Assembly: GCA_905197585.1 (NCBI GenBank)
Contig: CAJJZO010000062.1
Location: 1 to 9,101, forward strand
DNA length: 9,101 nucleotides
Reading direction: 5' to 3'
Source of the DNA: an uncultured Collinsella sp.
Lineage (GTDB): Bacteria; Actinomycetota; Coriobacteriia; Coriobacteriales; Coriobacteriaceae
The translations under genes were made by a program, and so were the position numbers. Below the pieces are notes generated by a model. It ran no database searches, was not told the origin of the DNA, and saw only the letters and a program-made list of their open reading frames with translations. Shown here piece after piece: positions 6,747-9,101 of this stretch (within the stretch, counting starts at the first letter, position 1; every line of letters starts with the position of its first letter).

Positions 6747-6808
6747 TGTTGATTGGGGACAGACTTAAATGAGCGTTTTCACGCATTTAAGTCTGTCCCC
6801 AATCAACA
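6747..6808. repeat. Long inverted repeat with perfect 25-bp arms (possible REP/MITE-like element)
   Basis: Left arm 6747-6771 and right arm 6784-6808 are exact reverse complements over 25 bp, separated by a 12-nt centre (AGCGTTTTCACG). The core of each arm is GGGGACAGACTTAAATG. It sits after the real ftsH terminator and before the promoter region of the next gene. There is no T tract on either side, and the perfection and length of the arms exceed a normal terminator. The GGGGACAG core recalls repeats often seen beside REP-associated Y1 transposase genes in other bacteria; that comparison is from memory. No transposase is present in this window. Transcription across it would give a very stable hairpin. 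Confidence 0.75.
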
Positions 6809-6837
6809 TTGCTGCGGCGCTTTGCTCGGCTAAAGCG

Positions 6838-6843
6838 TACAAT
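6838..6843 (+). promoter_or_regulatory. Candidate -10 box (TACAAT) for the aminotransferase gene
   Basis: TACAAT lies 24 nt before the ATG at 6868, implying a leader of under 20 nt. No convincing -35 is found at 16-18 nt. If this is the promoter, the longer reading frame starting at 6769 is not translated. Confidence 0.35.
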
Positions 6844-6855
6844 AGCGCCTATGTG

Positions 6856-6862
6856 AAAGGGG
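6856..6862 (+). promoter_or_regulatory. Ribosome binding site fixing the aminotransferase start
   Basis: AAAGGGG stands 5 nt before the ATG at 6868. The upstream in-frame ATG at 6769 lies inside the inverted repeat and has no RBS. Confidence 0.8.
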
Positions 6863-6867
6863 AACAG

Positions 6868-8058
6868 ATGATCAACGAAACTATGTATGCTCGCGGTGCG
6901 GAAAGCTCCATCATCCGCGAGATTTTTAGCTATGGCCTTGAGCGCAAGGCGCAGATTGGTGCGGAAAACGTATTCGATTTCTCGCTGGGCAACCCGAGCG
7001 TTCCGGCGCCCGCTGCCGTTGCGGAGTCCATTAAGAAGGCCTTGGAGCTGCCGAGTGACCAGCTGCACGGATACACGCCCGCACCGGGCCTGCCGCAGTG
7101 CCGTACCGCCGTGGCTGAGTCGCTCAACCGCCGCTTTGGTACGAGTTATGAGGGCAAGGATGTCTTTATGACCGTGGGCGCCGCGGCTTCGCTCACCTGC
7201 ACGCTCAACGCCGTTACGAACCCGGGCGATGAGGTTATCGTCATTGCACCGTACTTCCCGGAGTATCGCGTGTGGATTGAGAAAGCCGGCTGTACGTGTG
7301 TCGAGGCGCTCGCCAATGAAGATACGTTCCAGCTGAGTGTGGACAACGTGCTCAAGGCGATTACCGATAAGACGACTGCCGTCATCATCGACTCGCCGAA
7401 TAACCCGACCGGCGCCGTGTATACGCGCGACACGCTGACGCGACTGGCCAGTGTTTTACGCGAGGTCAACGCCAAGCGCGATCCCGAGAACCCGATTATG
7501 CTCATCTCGGATGAGCCGTATCGCGAGATTGTCTATGGCGCCGAGGTGCCTTGGGTGCCTTCGATCTACGAGCACACCATCGTGTGCTACTCGTATTCCA
7601 AGTCGCTTTCGCTGCCGGGCGAGCGCGTGGGGTGGATCCTGGTTCCCAATACGAATCCTCGGGCAGCTCGTCTAATGCCCGCCGTTGCCGGCGCCGCCCG
7701 TGCGCTGGGCTTCGTGTGCGCGCCGGCGCTCTTCCAGCGCGTAATTATCGACTGCATCGATGAACCGAGTGACGTTGAGGCCTATGCACGCAACCGCACC
7801 GCGCTTACCGATGCACTAGCGGAGTACGGCTACACCTATGTTGAGCCGGATGGTGCATTCTACCTGTGGGTGAAGGCGCTGGAGCCCGATGCGAACGCTT
7901 TCTGCGAGCGCGCGAAGAAGTATGAGCTGCTCGCGGTGCCCTCGGACAGTTTTGGCATGCCGGGCTGGTTCCGCTTGGGCTACTGTGTGAGCTACGAGAC
8001 TATCGTTAACTCACTGCCCGCCTGGAAGCAGCTGGCCGACGAGTATCGTCAAAAGTAA
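6868..8058 (+). CDS. PLP-dependent aminotransferase, class I/II (fold type I), 396 aa
   Basis: The protein is a pyridoxal-phosphate aminotransferase of the aspartate-aminotransferase superfamily. Visible landmarks are FSLGNPSVPAP (38-48), GYTPAPGLPQCRTAVAESL (68-86), the cofactor-phosphate region VGAAASLTCTLNA (103-115), SPNNPTGAVY (176-185) with Asn179, SDEPYREIVY (214-223) with Asp215 and Tyr218, the Schiff-base lysine Lys245 in SYSKSLSLPGERVGW with phosphate-binding Arg253, and the substrate-carboxylate Arg369 in WFRLGYCVS. All are in family order and the length is typical, so the enzyme should be active. The amino-acid substrate cannot be assigned; aspartate, alanine and aromatic branches all share these motifs, and no pathway neighbours help. 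The start at 6868 is chosen over 6769 because of the AAAGGGG site and because the extra 33 residues come from the inverted repeat and promoter. It is probably transcribed alone. Confidence 0.9.
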   Translation: MINETMYARGAESSIIREIFSYGLERKAQIGAENVFDFSLGNPSVPAPAAVAESIKKALELPSDQLHGYTPAPGLPQCRTAVAESLNRRFGTSYEGKDVFMTVGAAASLTCTLNAVTNPGDEVIVIAPYFPEYRVWIEKAGCTCVEALANEDTFQLSVDNVLKAITDKTTAVIIDSPNNPTGAVYTRDTLTRLASVLREVNAKRDPENPIMLISDEPYREIVYGAEVPWVPSIYEHTIVCYSYSKSLSLPGERVGWILVPNTNPRAARLMPAVAGAARALGFVCAPALFQRVIIDCIDEPSDVEAYARNRTALTDALAEYGYTYVEPDGAFYLWVKALEPDANAFCERAKKYELLAVPSDSFGMPGWFRLGYCVSYETIVNSLPAWKQLADEYRQK

Positions 8059-8069
8059 AGCGCTCTGCT

Positions 8070-8075
8070 TACAAT
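8070..8075 (+). promoter_or_regulatory. Promoter-like TACAAT just after the aminotransferase gene
   Basis: This TACAAT stands 12 nt before the hairpin at 8087-8117 and 12 nt after the aminotransferase stop codon. A transcript starting about 7 nt downstream would carry the hairpin at its very 5' end. No -35 is evident, so confidence is low. Confidence 0.25.
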
Positions 8076-8086
8076 GTTTTACGTGA

Positions 8087-8117
8087 AACGGGGTTTGGTT
8101 TTAAGCCAGACCCCGTT
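8087..8117. terminator. Stable hairpin after the aminotransferase gene (probable terminator)
   Basis: Bases 8087-8100 pair with 8104-8117 over 14 positions (two G-T wobbles) around a TTA loop, with ACGGGGT/ACCCCGT at the base. The following plus-strand sequence (GTCTATG) is poor in T, so termination may be leaky or factor-assisted. It is the only structure that could end the aminotransferase transcript before the next gene. It also lies inside the over-long frame starting at 8074, which argues against that start. Confidence 0.55.
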
Positions 8118-8150
8118 GTCTATGCCGTTGTGTGATTGGGATGAAGCAGT

Positions 8151-8180
8151 TTTACGACTGCCGAAAGCTATGCGTACAAT
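8151..8180 (+). promoter_or_regulatory. Probable promoter of the PHP-domain gene
   Basis: TTTACG (8151-8156) and TACAAT (8175-8180) are spaced 18 nt. A start near 8187 would give a leader of about 30 nt containing the RBS, which fits the ATG at 8218. Confidence 0.45.
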
Positions 8181-8206
8181 GAATATACGCGACGGCCATA
8201 CTGGAC

Positions 8207-8212
8207 AAGGAG
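8207..8212 (+). promoter_or_regulatory. Ribosome binding site fixing the PHP-protein start
   Basis: AAGGAG is 5 nt before the ATG at 8218. The in-frame ATG at 8074 has no RBS, overlaps a promoter-like box and would have to be read through the 8087-8117 hairpin. Confidence 0.8.
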
Positions 8213-8217
8213 ACCTG

Positions 8218-9039
8218 ATGCCCTACCTTCTTTCTTGTGATATTCATACTCATACGTTGTTCTCCGCGCATGCGTACTCAACCATTGAGGAGAATGTGTA
8301 CTGGGCGGCGGAACGTGGCCTGCAGGTGCTCGGATCTGCCGACCATCTGAGCTCGATGGTTACGGCTTGCCCCAACGACCTGCGCAGTTTCCAGTTCTTT
8401 ATTAACCAGGATATCTGGCCGCGCATTTGGAGCGGCGTGCTGGTGCTTCGCGGCGCCGAGGTCGATATCGTTTCGCTGGACGGAAGCTTGTTTGGCGAGG
8501 ACATTCCCGTGTCGCTCGATATTGCCGGCGATTCGTACAGTCACCAGCATTCGCTGTTCGATTTGGTGACGCGTAATTTGGATTATTTGGTGGCAAGCGT
8601 GCATAACCCGCAGTTTGCCGAAGGCGCGACGCTCGCCCAAACGACCCAGATGTACATCAATGCCCTGGAGCACCCCAAGGTGTTCATGCTTGGGCATACG
8701 GGTCGTTCGGGCGTGCCATTCGATATCGATGAGGTGCTGCTGGCGGCCAAGGCCAAGCACAAGATCATTGAGATCAACAACCATAGTCTTGAGCACGGTA
8801 CCGACACTGAGCATTGGGCCGTATGCCGCAAGATCGCCGAGCGCTGCGCCGAGCTGGGCGTGGGTATTGGTGTGTCGACCGATGCCCACATTGGTATGGC
8901 CATTGGCAAGCTCGAGCACGCCCGCAAGTTGCTCGACGAGATTCACTTCCCGCTGGACCTGATCGTGACGCGCGACCGCGAGACGCTGCTGCGCGAGATG
9001 GCGGCAGCCGGCGTGTGCGACCTGCGCAAGGGGATGTAA
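8218..9039 (+). CDS. PHP-domain phosphatase, YcdX-like, 273 aa
   Basis: The protein is a PHP (polymerase and histidinol phosphatase) metallohydrolase closest, by memory comparison, to the E. coli YcdX phosphatase, which binds three zinc ions. All nine ligand positions are present: His10 and His12 in DIHTHT, His18 in AHAYST, His43 in SADH, Glu81 in RGAEVDI, His129 in ASVHN, His160 in LGHTG, and Asp222 and His224 in STDAH. The family stretch FFINQDIWPRIWSGVLVLRG (60-79) aligns closely with YcdX, as does IIEINNHSL (183-191). The segment between Glu81 and His129 is about 20 residues longer than in E. coli. The natural substrate of this family is unsettled, and nothing nearby points to a pathway. 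The start at 8218 is set by AAGGAG; the first residues lead straight into the first metal motif. It is probably a single-gene unit between the hairpin at 8087-8117 and the terminator at 9060. Confidence 0.9.
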   Translation: MPYLLSCDIHTHTLFSAHAYSTIEENVYWAAERGLQVLGSADHLSSMVTACPNDLRSFQFFINQDIWPRIWSGVLVLRGAEVDIVSLDGSLFGEDIPVSLDIAGDSYSHQHSLFDLVTRNLDYLVASVHNPQFAEGATLAQTTQMYINALEHPKVFMLGHTGRSGVPFDIDEVLLAAKAKHKIIEINNHSLEHGTDTEHWAVCRKIAERCAELGVGIGVSTDAHIGMAIGKLEHARKLLDEIHFPLDLIVTRDRETLLREMAAAGVCDLRKGM

Positions 9040-9059
9040 CGAGACTCGTATGCCCAACG

Positions 9060-9092
9060 AAAGGGGGCGGTCCAGACGGGCCGCCCCCTTTT
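9060..9092 (+). terminator. Intrinsic terminator after the PHP-domain gene
   Basis: AAAGGGGGCGGTCC (9060-9073) pairs with GGGCCGCCCCCTTT (9078-9091) over 14 positions (one T-G wobble) around an AGAC loop. The stem ends in a TTTT run (9089-9092). Confidence 0.92.
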
Positions 9093-9101
9093 CTGTACCA
9101 A

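Noticed and set aside
6769..6867. N-terminal extension of the aminotransferase by 33 residues
   Set aside because: The extension is encoded by the inverted repeat and promoter-like sequence, lacks an RBS, and the AAAGGGG site points to 6868.
8074..8217. N-terminal extension of the PHP protein by 48 residues
   Set aside because: No RBS at 8074, a stable hairpin within the stretch, a promoter at 8151-8180, and a good RBS for 8218; PHP proteins normally begin just before the DxHxH motif.
8278..9057. 259-residue minus-strand open frame opposite the PHP gene
   Set aside because: It is antisense to the metal-binding PHP protein, has no RBS or domain, and its start codon lies next to the terminator of the sense gene.
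1..9101. CRISPR array, prophage, integrase, toxin-antitoxin or biosynthetic cluster
   Set aside because: No regularly spaced direct repeats, no phage or recombinase genes, and no clustered accessory genes are seen; the window is mostly housekeeping genes.

Overview
The window looks like a chromosomal stretch of a moderately GC-rich Gram-positive bacterium of the actinobacterial class Coriobacteriia, most likely Collinsella or a close relative. That assignment is inference: it rests on GC-rich coding sequence, strong AAAGGAGG-type ribosome binding sites, the style of the 5S rRNA 3' end and the general look of the proteins. No database search was possible. Most of the window is housekeeping sequence, and I found no phage, integron, CRISPR or toxin-antitoxin module.

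Left part (1-1440). The window opens inside the 3' half of a 5S rRNA gene, the end of an rRNA operon, closed by a strong intrinsic terminator at 92-122. Facing it on the minus strand is a small unrecognised gene (187-654) for a tail-anchored membrane protein. An AT-rich divergent spacer of about 275 bp separates it from an Hsp20 small heat-shock gene (932-1363). A near-perfect bidirectional terminator (1397-1430) closes hsp20 and, from the other side, the gene beyond it.

Middle (1446-6730). A metallo-beta-lactamase-fold hydrolase of the YycJ/WalJ family (minus strand, 1446-2255) is divergent from tilS (2304-3842), which is followed by hpt (3990-4538) and ftsH (4540-6678). tilS-hpt-ftsH is a conserved gene order in Gram-positive bacteria. 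It joins tRNA-Ile anticodon modification, purine salvage and membrane protein quality control. hpt and ftsH are 1 nt apart and probably co-transcribed; hpt also has its own plausible extended -10 promoter. A clear terminator follows ftsH.

Right part (6740-9101). An isolated inverted repeat with perfect 25-bp arms (6747-6808) sits between the ftsH terminator and a PLP-dependent class I/II aminotransferase gene (6868-8058). A hairpin at 8087-8117 separates this from a YcdX-type PHP-domain phosphatase gene (8218-9039), which ends at another strong terminator (9060-9092).

Three starts were moved downstream of the longest reading frame because ribosome binding sites support the internal ATG: hsp20 at 932, the aminotransferase at 6868 and the PHP protein at 8218. 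The observations most worth a second look are the 25-bp-arm inverted repeat, the altered AHxxDDxAET-type motif in TilS, the hairpin and nested promoter-like boxes upstream of the PHP gene, and a roughly 20-residue insertion in the PHP protein.
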